Shown here piece after piece: positions 1 through 5,875 of a stretch of 17,647 nucleotides of DNA. The DNA lies in contig JACQHU010000052.1 of NCBI GenBank assembly GCA_016198805.1, forward strand, positions 1 to 17,647, given 5' to 3'. The stretch comes from Armatimonadota bacterium (GTDB lineage: Bacteria > Sysuimicrobiota > Sysuimicrobiia > Sysuimicrobiales > Humicultoraceae). Every line of letters starts with the position of its first letter. The first letter of the stretch is position 1. The notes under the pieces are model-generated. The model was not told where the DNA came from, searched no databases, and saw nothing but the letters and a program-made list of their open reading frames with translations. Made by a program: the position numbers and the translations under genes.

Positions 1-1170
1 GCCAACGTCCTGCTGGCCATGTATGTGGCCGTGGGCGACAAGCAGGGCATCCCGCGCGACAGGCTGGGCGGGACGACGCAGACCGACATGCTGAAGGAGT
101 TCATCGCGCAGAAGGAATGGATCGTCCCGCCCCGCCCCAGTATGCGCCTGATCCAGGACATGCTGGTCTTCGGTGTGCGCGAGCTGCCCAGGTGGAACAT
201 CATCAGCATCAGCGGCTACCACATCCGGGAGGCCGGCGCCACCGCCGTGCAGGAACTGGCGTTCACGCTGGCCGACGGCATCGCCTACGTGGAGGCCGGC
301 ATCGCCGCGGGGCTGGACGTTGATGCCTTTGCGCCGCGTCTGTCGTTCTTCTTCGACGTGCATAACGACTTCTTCGAGGAGATCGCCAAGTTCCGGGCTG
401 CCCGCCGCATGTGGGCGAAGATCATGCGGGAACGGTTCGGCGCCCGCGACCCGCGGTCGTGGTGGCTGCGGACCCACGCGCAGACCGCGGGCGTGGCGCT
501 GACCGCCCAGCAGCCCCTCAACAACATCGCCCGCGTGGCCATCCAGGCCCTGGCGGCCGTGCTGGGCGGGACGCAGTCGCTGCACACCAACTCCATGGAC
601 GAGACCTACGCGCTCCCCACCGAAGAAGCCGTGACGGTGGCCCTGCGCACCCAGCAAATCATCGCCTATGAGAGCGGCATCGCGGCCACGGTCGATCCTC
701 TGGGCGGCTCGTACTTCGTGGAGACGCTGACCAGCCAGGTGGAGGACGCCGCCTGGGCGTACATCCGGAGGATTGATGACCTGGGCGGGATGGTCAGGGC
801 GGTGGAGGCAGGCTACCCGCAGCGGGAGATCGCCGAAGCCTCGTTCCACTTCCAGCAGCAGGTCGAGCGGAAGGAGCGTATCATCGTCGGCGTCAACGAG
901 TTCGTGACCCCGGAGGAACGCGCCATCCCCATCCTGCGGATCGATCCAGAGATCGAGCGCCGGCAGATCGAGCGGACGCGCCGGGTGCGGGCTGAACGTG
1001 ACAACACCCGGGTGCAGCGAGCTCTGGAGGCGCTGCGCCGCGCCGCCGAAGGGTCGGACAACACCATGGATCACATCCTGGAGTGCGTCAAAGCCTACGC
1101 GACGCTCGGCGAGATCTGCGGCGTGCTGCGGGGCGTCTACGGAGAGTACCGCGAGCCGGCGATTATCTAG
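1..1170 (+). CDS. Acyl-CoA mutase (methylmalonyl-CoA mutase type) large subunit, 5' truncated
   Basis: Catalytic TIM-barrel subunit of an adenosylcobalamin-dependent acyl-CoA mutase, most likely (R)-methylmalonyl-CoA to succinyl-CoA. The reading frame is open to base 1, so the true start lies outside the window; the 389 codons present compare with roughly 520-560 for this subunit. Family landmarks are RTHAQTAG, LTAQQPLNN, GGTQSLHTNSMDE and ALPTEEAV, followed by the substrate-binding half of the barrel. It ends at VYGEYREP without a cobalamin-binding domain, as expected of a split mutase whose B12 subunit is separate; that subunit is encoded about 200 bases downstream. Related enzymes act on isobutyryl-CoA or 2-hydroxyisobutyryl-CoA, and I cannot fix the substrate because part of the active site lies in the missing N-terminus. 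No MeaB chaperone or epimerase gene is present nearby. Confidence 0.92.
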   Translation, partial: ANVLLAMYVAVGDKQGIPRDRLGGTTQTDMLKEFIAQKEWIVPPRPSMRLIQDMLVFGVRELPRWNIISISGYHIREAGATAVQELAFTLADGIAYVEAGIAAGLDVDAFAPRLSFFFDVHNDFFEEIAKFRAARRMWAKIMRERFGARDPRSWWLRTHAQTAGVALTAQQPLNNIARVAIQALAAVLGGTQSLHTNSMDETYALPTEEAVTVALRTQQIIAYESGIAATVDPLGGSYFVETLTSQVEDAAWAYIRRIDDLGGMVRAVEAGYPQREIAEASFHFQQQVERKERIIVGVNEFVTPEERAIPILRIDPEIERRQIERTRRVRAERDNTRVQRALEALRRAAEGSDNTMDHILECVKAYATLGEICGVLRGVYGEYREPAII

Positions 1171-1215
1171 GGGGCTCGGCACGTCGCCGACGGCCCTGTT
1201 CGGCCCGGGAGCCCT

Positions 1216-1340
1216 GTGACCACCGGCTTCGCCAAGGTGCACGCCGGCGACCTCTACGCGCTGCCCACATGGTCAACATGGAGCGGCCGCAGGTCTTCAG
1301 CCGTATCGTCCTGGAGTTCATCCGCGAGCACGCCATTTGA
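1216..1340 (+). pseudogene. Remnant of an alpha/beta-hydrolase (N- and C-terminal scraps only)
   Basis: A GTG at 1216, preceded by GGGAG at 1207-1211, opens with VTTGFAKVHAGDLY, which resembles the first strand of soluble alpha/beta-hydrolases (…FAKVNG..LYYE…). From about 1263, in another frame, the sequence reads AHMVNMERPQVF…VLEFIREHAI and stops at 1338-1340. That resembles the catalytic-histidine segment and last helix of the same fold (…GAGH..N.E.P..F…). The two scraps meet near CTCTACGCG/CTGCCCAC, and the roughly 200 or more residues normally between them are absent. I infer a gene that lost its centre and frame. The match is from memory of the family pattern, so confidence is moderate. 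It lies between the two mutase subunit genes. Confidence 0.5.
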
Positions 1341-1366
1341 CCCCTGTGCACCTCGCAGGCTATCAT
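1336..1366 (+). promoter_or_regulatory. Putative sigma70-type promoter for the B12 subunit gene
   Basis: TTGACC (1336-1341) and TATCAT (1361-1366) are separated by 19 bases, slightly long. The -10 box ends 7 bases before the ATG at 1374, so transcription from it would give a leaderless message. The -35 overlaps the stop codon of the hydrolase remnant. Confidence 0.4.
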
Positions 1367-1373
1367 CGACTGG

Positions 1374-1784
1374 ATGGCACGACCGCTCCGTCTTCTGATG
1401 GCTAAACCCGGCCTCGACGGGCACGACCGGGGCATCAAGGTCGTGGCCCGAGCCCTGCGCGACGCGGGGTGCGAGGTCATCTACACCGGCCTCCACCAGA
1501 CCCCCGAGATGATCGCCAGCGCGGCCATCCAGGAGGATGTGGACGCCGTCGGGCTATCGATCCTCTCGGGTGCGCACAACGCCCTGTTCCCCCGCGTCAT
1601 GGCGCTGCTGCGGGATCGCGGGATCACGGACCTCCCCGTCTTCGGCGGGGGGATCATCCCCGAGGAAGACATCCCCGGCCTGCTCGCCGCCGGGATCGCC
1701 AAGATCTTCGGTCCAGGCGCCTCGCTGGAAGAGATCGTCCGATGGGTTCAGGAAAACGTCAGGCCGCGCGGGGTCGCGGTCTGA
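1374..1784 (+). CDS. Cobalamin-binding subunit of acyl-CoA mutase
   Basis: Small B12-binding subunit (136 aa) that partners with the large mutase subunit upstream. It has the DxHxxG cobalamin motif, seen as LDGHDRG (residues 14-20) with His17 as the lower axial ligand. It also has the SILSGAH segment and the FGGGIIP loop that cradle the nucleotide tail. Length fits the stand-alone C-terminal domain of methylmalonyl- or isobutyryl-CoA mutases. ATG 1374 is preferred; ATG 1398 is possible but would cut the first beta-strand. No Shine-Dalgarno is visible and a -10-like TATCAT lies 7 bases upstream, so translation may be leaderless. The stop forms TGATG, the first link of a tiny ORF leading to trmI. 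Confidence 0.92.
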   Translation: MARPLRLLMAKPGLDGHDRGIKVVARALRDAGCEVIYTGLHQTPEMIASAAIQEDVDAVGLSILSGAHNALFPRVMALLRDRGITDLPVFGGGIIPEEDIPGLLAAGIAKIFGPGASLEEIVRWVQENVRPRGVAV

Positions 1785-1804
1785 TGGCAGGCGCCCGCGC
1801 GTAA
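1784..1804 (+). other. Six-codon bridging mini-ORF between mutase subunit and trmI
   Basis: The stop of the B12 subunit gene overlaps an ATG (TGATG), which opens MAGARA and ends at TAA (1802-1804). That TAA overlaps the trmI ATG (TAATG). The arrangement would let terminating ribosomes re-initiate twice in succession. trmI has no clear Shine-Dalgarno, which fits coupling, but 21 bases could arise by chance. Confidence 0.3.
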
Positions 1805-2652
1805 TGCGCGCCGGGCCGCTACAGGCCGGCGAGCCCGTCCTCCTCATCGACCGCAAGTCCCGGTCGTACCTGATCTGGCTGCAGCCCGGCGGGTCCCACG
1901 ACCTTCGGGGCGGCCGCATCGCGCACGACGACCTCATCGGCCGATCCGAAGGGACGACCATCGAGACCTCTCGGGGCGAGTCGCTGCTGGTCTTGCGGCC
2001 GACGCTGGCGGACTACGTGCTGGCGATGCCGCGCGGCGCGCAGGTCATCTACCCGAAGGATCTGGCGCTGATCCTGATGCTGGCCGATATCTATCCGGGC
2101 GCCGTGGTGGTCGAGGCGGGAACCGGCTCGGGGGCGCTCACGATGGCCCTGGTCCGGGCGGTGGGGCCCGCGGGCAAGGTCTTTTCGTACGAGATCCGCG
2201 AGGACTTTCTGCGGCAGGCAACGCGTAACATCTCACGGTACCTGGGTGAGGTGCCCACGCTCGTCCTCCGCCTCCACGACATCTCGACCGGCATCCCCGA
2301 TGGACCCTGCGACCGGCTGATCCTGGACCTGCCCGAGCCCTGGCAGATCGTTGGCCCCGCCACGGACGGCCTGCGGCCGGGCGGGATCTTCCTGGCGTAT
2401 CTCCCCACGACGGTGCAGGTGCAGCAGGCGGTGGAGGCCCTGCATGCCAGCCGGGCCTTCGGACGTGCCGATGTCGTGGAAGCGCTGGTGCGTCCATGGA
2501 ACGTCAGCGGGCAGAGCGTGCGTCCCGCGCACCGCATGGTGGCCCATACCGGGTTCCTGGTCACGGCGCGTCGGCTGGGACCGCAGCCCAGGGAAACACC
2601 TGGGGCGAGCCGCAATCTGATCGAAGAAGAGTCCGGCGGGAATCGCCATTGA
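1804..2652 (+). CDS. trmI: tRNA (adenine(58)-N1)-methyltransferase TrmI
   Basis: SAM-dependent enzyme (282 aa) that makes m1A at position 58 of the tRNA T-loop; the family acts as a homotetramer. The N-terminal ~70 residues form the small beta domain (LIDRKSRSYL, GGRIAHDDLIG), followed by the YPKDLALILMLADIYPG entry helix. The SAM-binding loop is EAGTGSGAL (residues 104-112), the acidic second strand is FSYEIRE, and the catalytic DLPEPW motif has Asp175. These match actinobacterial and Thermus TrmI. ATG 1804 begins a normal-length protein; the frame is open upstream only as a shadow of the preceding gene. m1A58 stabilises tRNA and is common in thermophiles and actinobacteria, but does not prove thermophily. 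It is followed by a 301-base gap without a gene. Confidence 0.9.
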   Translation: MRAGPLQAGEPVLLIDRKSRSYLIWLQPGGSHDLRGGRIAHDDLIGRSEGTTIETSRGESLLVLRPTLADYVLAMPRGAQVIYPKDLALILMLADIYPGAVVVEAGTGSGALTMALVRAVGPAGKVFSYEIREDFLRQATRNISRYLGEVPTLVLRLHDISTGIPDGPCDRLILDLPEPWQIVGPATDGLRPGGIFLAYLPTTVQVQQAVEALHASRAFGRADVVEALVRPWNVSGQSVRPAHRMVAHTGFLVTARRLGPQPRETPGASRNLIEEESGGNRH

Positions 2653-2892
2653 CTCGGCAGTCATTACCGCGGCAAACGACGGGACAACAGACAGGGCAAG
2701 TGCACAGAGGGGACCTGCCATGGGCAATCCGGGAGCTTACGCATATTTGACGCTCTTCAGGCTTTACCATCGATATAGGACCCTTCTTTGGTTCACAGAT
2801 CTGAGAACGGGTTCTTCCGCCTACGTCATCAGTTGCATCAACGTTAACGAAGCGGCGCCGAGAAGCAGGACGCTGGCGCCGGACGGGTTTCA
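2653..2892. other. Non-coding stretch, AT-richer than its surroundings
   Basis: Between trmI and the promoter at 2893 I see no ORF with normal codon use. Base composition around 2690-2850 is visibly less GC-rich than the flanks. A weak -35/-10 pair, TTGACG (2747-2752) and GATATA (2772-2777), has a 19-base spacer. Further on are an AGAAC/GTTCT small hairpin, the palindrome CGTTAACG (2842-2849) and a 7-bp inverted repeat. It could hold a small RNA or be decayed sequence; neither is shown. Confidence 0.35.
2853..2881. repeat. Inverted repeat, 7-bp stem CGGCGCC/GGCGCCG
   Basis: CGGCGCC (2853-2859) pairs perfectly with GGCGCCG (2875-2881) across a 15-base loop. The bases after it (GACGGGTTTCATT) are only mildly T-rich, so a terminator for an upstream transcript is possible but weak. 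It lies just 5' of a strong promoter. Confidence 0.4.
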
Positions 2893-2921
2893 TTGACAGC
2901 CCCAGACGCCGCCGGTATAGT
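2893..2921 (+). promoter_or_regulatory. Strong sigma70-type promoter for the SRPBCC gene
   Basis: TTGACA (2893-2898), 17-base spacer, TATAGT (2916-2921): full -35 consensus and 5 of 6 in the -10. Expected start of transcription is near 2928. It probably serves the gene at 2954 and perhaps the aminotransferase/oxidoreductase pair after it. Confidence 0.75.
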
Positions 2922-2953
2922 CAAACCGACCATGAGCGAGCGGGAGAGCCTGC

Positions 2954-3397
2954 GTGGCCCGCGTTGAAGCGTCGGCGGTCATCCGGGCCCCGCTCGATCG
3001 CGTGTACGCCCTGGCCAAGGACGTCGAACGGTTTCCGCAGTTCATGCCTGACCTCGAGAGCGTGGCGGTGCTGGAACGCCGGCCCGGCGGCACCGTGACC
3101 CAGTGGGTGGGCGTCGTCCAGGGACGGAAGATCCGGTGGGTTGAAGAAGACGAGTGGGACGACGCGCGCCACGTATGCGTCTTCCGGCAGCGGTCGGGCG
3201 ACTTCAACCGGTACGAAGGGACGTGGACGTTCGAGGCCGTCCCCGACGGGACGCAGAGCCGGCTGGCCGTCGACTTCGAACTCGACATTCCGCTGGCCGG
3301 CGCCCTGCTGAGCAACCTGGTGAAGGTGCTCATGCGCAAGAACTGTGAGAACATGTTAGCGTCCCTCAAGGGCCAGCTCGAAACCCCCGCGTCGTAA
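2954..3397 (+). CDS. SRPBCC / polyketide cyclase-like START-fold protein
   Basis: A 147-residue protein of the SRPBCC (Bet v1/START) helix-grip fold, related to the polyketide_cyc/COQ10 group. The opening (VEASAVIRAPLDRVYALAKDVERFPQFMPDLESVAVLERR) is the typical first strand plus paired helices. The FNRYEGTWTFEAVPDGTQSRLAVDFEL strands follow, and a long C-terminal helix (LLSNLVKVLMRKNCENMLASLKGQLE) closes the ligand cavity. Members bind hydrophobic ligands such as lipids or quinones; the ligand here cannot be read from sequence. GTG 2954 is chosen because GGGAG (2942-2946) sits 7 bases upstream and the family motif starts at once. A separate 11-codon ORF, MSERESLRGPR (2932-2967), overlaps this start in another frame. 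Downstream, 120 bases separate it from the aminotransferase. Confidence 0.8.
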   Translation: MARVEASAVIRAPLDRVYALAKDVERFPQFMPDLESVAVLERRPGGTVTQWVGVVQGRKIRWVEEDEWDDARHVCVFRQRSGDFNRYEGTWTFEAVPDGTQSRLAVDFELDIPLAGALLSNLVKVLMRKNCENMLASLKGQLETPAS

Positions 3398-3517
3398 CGG
3401 AGGTCGAGATCCGGCCACCCCGTGCACGCCCGGGGTCGTCCAGAGAGAAAAGCGCGCCAGCACCCCGGACATTACAACGATGGGCTGTGGCCCGCGTGAC
3501 AGAACAGGGAGTGGTGG

Positions 3518-4633
3518 ATGACCCCGCGGACCGCGGCGGCGATCCCGATCGCGCGACCGCAAATCGGCGAAGAAGAAAAGCGAGAGGTCCTCGACGTCCT
3601 CAACTCCGGCGCCCTGGTGGCAGGCCGCCGGGTCGCGGCGTTTGAGGCCGCGTTTGCGGCCTATCTGGGCGTCCCGTACGCCGCAGCCACCTCATCCGGC
3701 ACGGCAGCCCTCCAGGTCGCCATGCTTGCTCTGGGGATCGGGCCCGGGGACCGCGTGGTCACGAGCCCGTTTTCCTTCGCGGCGACCAGCCACGCGGTCA
3801 TCCACGCCGGGGCCGAGCCGGTCTTCGCCGACGTCGATCCTGCGACATGCAACCTGGATCCCAACGCGGTTGAGGCCGTCCTGCGCCGGGGCAGGGTGCG
3901 GGCCATCCTGGCGGTGCACCTTTACGGGCTGCCAGCCGACATGCTTGCCTTCCGGCAGCTCGCCGACCGGTACGGCGTGCTCCTCATCGAGGACGCCGCG
4001 CAGGCGCATGGGGCATCCATCGCCGGCCAGCGCGTCGGGACGTTCGGCGACGCGGCTATCTTCAGTTTCTATCCAACCAAGAACATGACGACCGGCGAAG
4101 GCGGAATGGTCACCACCGCCAACCCGGACGTGACCCGCCGGGCGCGCCTCCTCGTCGACCCCCGCGGGGACGAAGAGTACGCCTACGAGGTCGTGGGGTT
4201 CAACTACCGGATGACCGAGATGGCCGCCGCGATCGGCCTGGTCCAGCTCAGGCATCTCGACGAGCGGAACGAGCAGCGCCGCGAGTACGCGGCGCGATAC
4301 TCGAATGCCTTCGCAGATCTCTCCTGGCTCCGGACCCCCACGGAGCCGCCGGGGTATCGCCACGTGTTCCATCAATACACCATGCGCGTCCCGCGCCACC
4401 GCGACGCGTTCTCCCGGCACCTGACGGCCGCGGGGGTGGGCAACCGGATCTACTACCCGCGGCTGATTCCCCAGACGCCTGCGTACCGGCGCCGGGGATT
4501 CGGCGGGGCCTTTCCGGATGCGGAGCAACTGACGCGCGAGGTTCTCTCGGTCCCGGTCCATCCGGGCCTGTCGCCCGGTGACGTGGGAGCCGTCATCGAC
4601 GCGGTGCGGGCGTTCCAGGGAGCGGGGGCGTGA
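3518..4633 (+). CDS. DegT/DnrJ/EryC1/StrS-family PLP aminotransferase (GnnB/WbpE-like)
   Basis: A 371-residue PLP-dependent fold-type I aminotransferase of the sugar-nucleotide class, which transfers an amino group (usually from glutamate) to a keto-sugar nucleotide. Visible landmarks are the start IARPQIGEEEKREVLDVLNSG, the cofactor phosphate loop TSSGTAAL (59-66) and the LIEDAAQAHGA strand whose Asp holds the pyridine nitrogen. The Schiff-base lysine is Lys188 in FSFYPTKNMTTGEGGM, and FNYRMTEMAAAIGLVQL follows. ATG 3518 has GGGAG six bases upstream. Its last four bases overlap the oxidoreductase start (GTGA), so the two are co-translated. An oxidoreductase that makes the 3-keto sugar paired with this transaminase is the arrangement seen in GnnA/GnnB and WlbA/WlbC pathways. 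The exact sugar is inference. Confidence 0.9.
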   Translation: MTPRTAAAIPIARPQIGEEEKREVLDVLNSGALVAGRRVAAFEAAFAAYLGVPYAAATSSGTAALQVAMLALGIGPGDRVVTSPFSFAATSHAVIHAGAEPVFADVDPATCNLDPNAVEAVLRRGRVRAILAVHLYGLPADMLAFRQLADRYGVLLIEDAAQAHGASIAGQRVGTFGDAAIFSFYPTKNMTTGEGGMVTTANPDVTRRARLLVDPRGDEEYAYEVVGFNYRMTEMAAAIGLVQLRHLDERNEQRREYAARYSNAFADLSWLRTPTEPPGYRHVFHQYTMRVPRHRDAFSRHLTAAGVGNRIYYPRLIPQTPAYRRRGFGGAFPDAEQLTREVLSVPVHPGLSPGDVGAVIDAVRAFQGAGA

Positions 4634-5565
4634 GCCGGGCACCGATGCGCGTCGGCGTGGTCGGCCTCGGCCAATGGGGCCGGCACCACGCCCGCATCTT
4701 TGCGTCGATCCCCGGGGTGGAGCTGGTCGGCGTCGTGGACCGGGACCCCCGGGAGGCGCGCGCGGCCGCCGCGCGGCACGCGACCGCGGCCCATACTGAT
4801 CACCAGGCGCTGCTCGGGAAAGTCGACGCGGTGAGTATCGTGGTCCCGACGGTGCTGCACTACGACGTGGCCCGGGACTTCGTCGACGCCGGCGTCCACG
4901 TGCTGCTGGAAAAGCCCATGACCGCCACGGTGGAGGAAGCGCAGCGGCTGGTCGATCTGACAGCACGGCGTCGGATCGTCATGCTGGTCGGGCACGTCGA
5001 GCGGTTCAAGCCGGCCGTCCAGCGACTCCGGGAGATGGTCGCTGACCCGCTCCTGATTCAGGCGCGCCGCGTCCGCCCCTATGATCCCCAGCGGGTGATG
5101 GACGTGGGGGTCGTGCTGGACCTGATGATCCACGATATCGACATCGTGCTCTCACTGGTTCCCGGCCGGGTCACAGACGTCACCGGGGTCGGGGTGCGGG
5201 TCCACAACGGCCACGAGGACCTGGCCGTCGCCCACCTGGCCATGGAGGGCGGCTGCCGCGTCACCCTGACGGCCAGCCGCGTATCGGCCGTCAAAGCGGT
5301 GGAAATGGAGATCACGATGGCCGACCGGGTGGTGCACCTCGACTACCAGCGCGAGGTCATCAGCGTCCGGCATTTCGGCGGCGAACTGCAACGGCTCGTG
5401 CTGGACGGCGACGAGCCGCTGCGCGCCGAACTCAGCCACTTCGTGGCCTGCGTGCGGGGAGACGAGCGACCGCGGGTCTCGGCGGAAGACGGCTTCCGGG
5501 CGCTGGAGGTGTCCCAGCGCCTGCTGCGCCACCTGGTGGGCATCACCCCGCGCGTGCACGCTTAG
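4630..5565 (+). CDS. Gfo/Idh/MocA-family NAD(P)-dependent oxidoreductase (GnnA-like)
   Basis: A 311-residue sugar dehydrogenase: an N-terminal Rossmann domain with GLGQWG (12-17) and acidic VVDRD, the EKP motif (94-96) where Lys is the usual catalytic residue, then the beta-sheet substrate domain with MDVGVVLDLMIHDIDIVL (His168, Asp169, Asp171). The block VLDLMIHDIDIVLSLV and the later GGCRVTLTASRVS resemble the oxidoreductases found beside LpxI/LpxA and GnnA, which oxidise the 3-position of UDP-GlcNAc. GTG 4630 overlaps the upstream stop by four bases and has GGGAG seven bases before it; ATG 4645 is the alternative. It ends convergently with the RAM-domain gene, their stop codons overlapping. 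The family also includes inositol and other sugar dehydrogenases, so the substrate remains a hypothesis. Confidence 0.88.
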   Translation: MSRAPMRVGVVGLGQWGRHHARIFASIPGVELVGVVDRDPREARAAAARHATAAHTDHQALLGKVDAVSIVVPTVLHYDVARDFVDAGVHVLLEKPMTATVEEAQRLVDLTARRRIVMLVGHVERFKPAVQRLREMVADPLLIQARRVRPYDPQRVMDVGVVLDLMIHDIDIVLSLVPGRVTDVTGVGVRVHNGHEDLAVAHLAMEGGCRVTLTASRVSAVKAVEMEITMADRVVHLDYQREVISVRHFGGELQRLVLDGDEPLRAELSHFVACVRGDERPRVSAEDGFRALEVSQRLLRHLVGITPRVHA

Positions 5566-5792
5566 GGACGGACCACCACACAGAGCGAAACGCTGCCGAC
5601 TCCTTCGATGGCCTGGATCTGATGGCTGATCGTCGCCAGGCCCTTCGTTGTCTCCTTGTGCACGATGGCCAGGATGTCGACCTCGCCCATGGTCACCGCG
5701 GCCTCTGACACGCCGGGGACGCGCCGGACCAGGCGGGCCACCGCGGCGGGCGTGCTCCGGTTCAGTCTGATCAGGATGTAGGCAGTTTCCAT
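5562..5792 (-). CDS. Stand-alone Lrp/AsnC-type ligand-binding (RAM) domain protein
   Basis: A 76-residue protein consisting only of the C-terminal RAM domain of Lrp/AsnC regulators. It begins AYILIRLNRSTPAAVARLVRRVPGV, continues with the VTMGEVDILAIVHKETTKGLA strand and helix, and ends with IQAIEGVGSVSLCVVV. There is no DNA-binding helix-turn-helix. Such stand-alone forms assemble into dimers and higher rings and bind amino acids or other small effectors at the dimer interface. The start at 5792 is supported by AGGAG about nine bases upstream; a longer frame exists to 5900 but would run through the divergent intergenic region. The gene faces the oxidoreductase tail to tail with a 4-base overlap and is divergent from the PurM/HypE-like gene. 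Effector unknown. Confidence 0.85.
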   Translation of the reverse strand: METAYILIRLNRSTPAAVARLVRRVPGVSEAAVTMGEVDILAIVHKETTKGLATISHQIQAIEGVGSVSLCVVVRP

Positions 5793-5838
5793 CGGGATCG
5801 GCTCCTGGAAACGTTCGGTGGAGGCAGGACGGTTCCTC

Positions 5839-5868
5839 TTGTCAGACACCGCGCGCCCGGCGCATGCT
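5839..5868 (+). promoter_or_regulatory. Weak candidate promoter for the PurM/HypE-like gene
   Basis: TTGTCA (5839-5844) matches the -35 in 5 of 6 positions. With an 18-base spacer the -10 would be CATGCT (5863-5868), only 3 of 6. It lies 7 bases before the ATG at 5876, the same geometry as at 1361-1374, which is the only reason I list it. Confidence 0.2.
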
Positions 5869-5875
5869 AGGAGCC

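Noticed and set aside
3418..3435. Hairpin CCCCG/CGGGG after the SRPBCC gene as a terminator
   Set aside because: Stem of only five pairs and no T-run follows.
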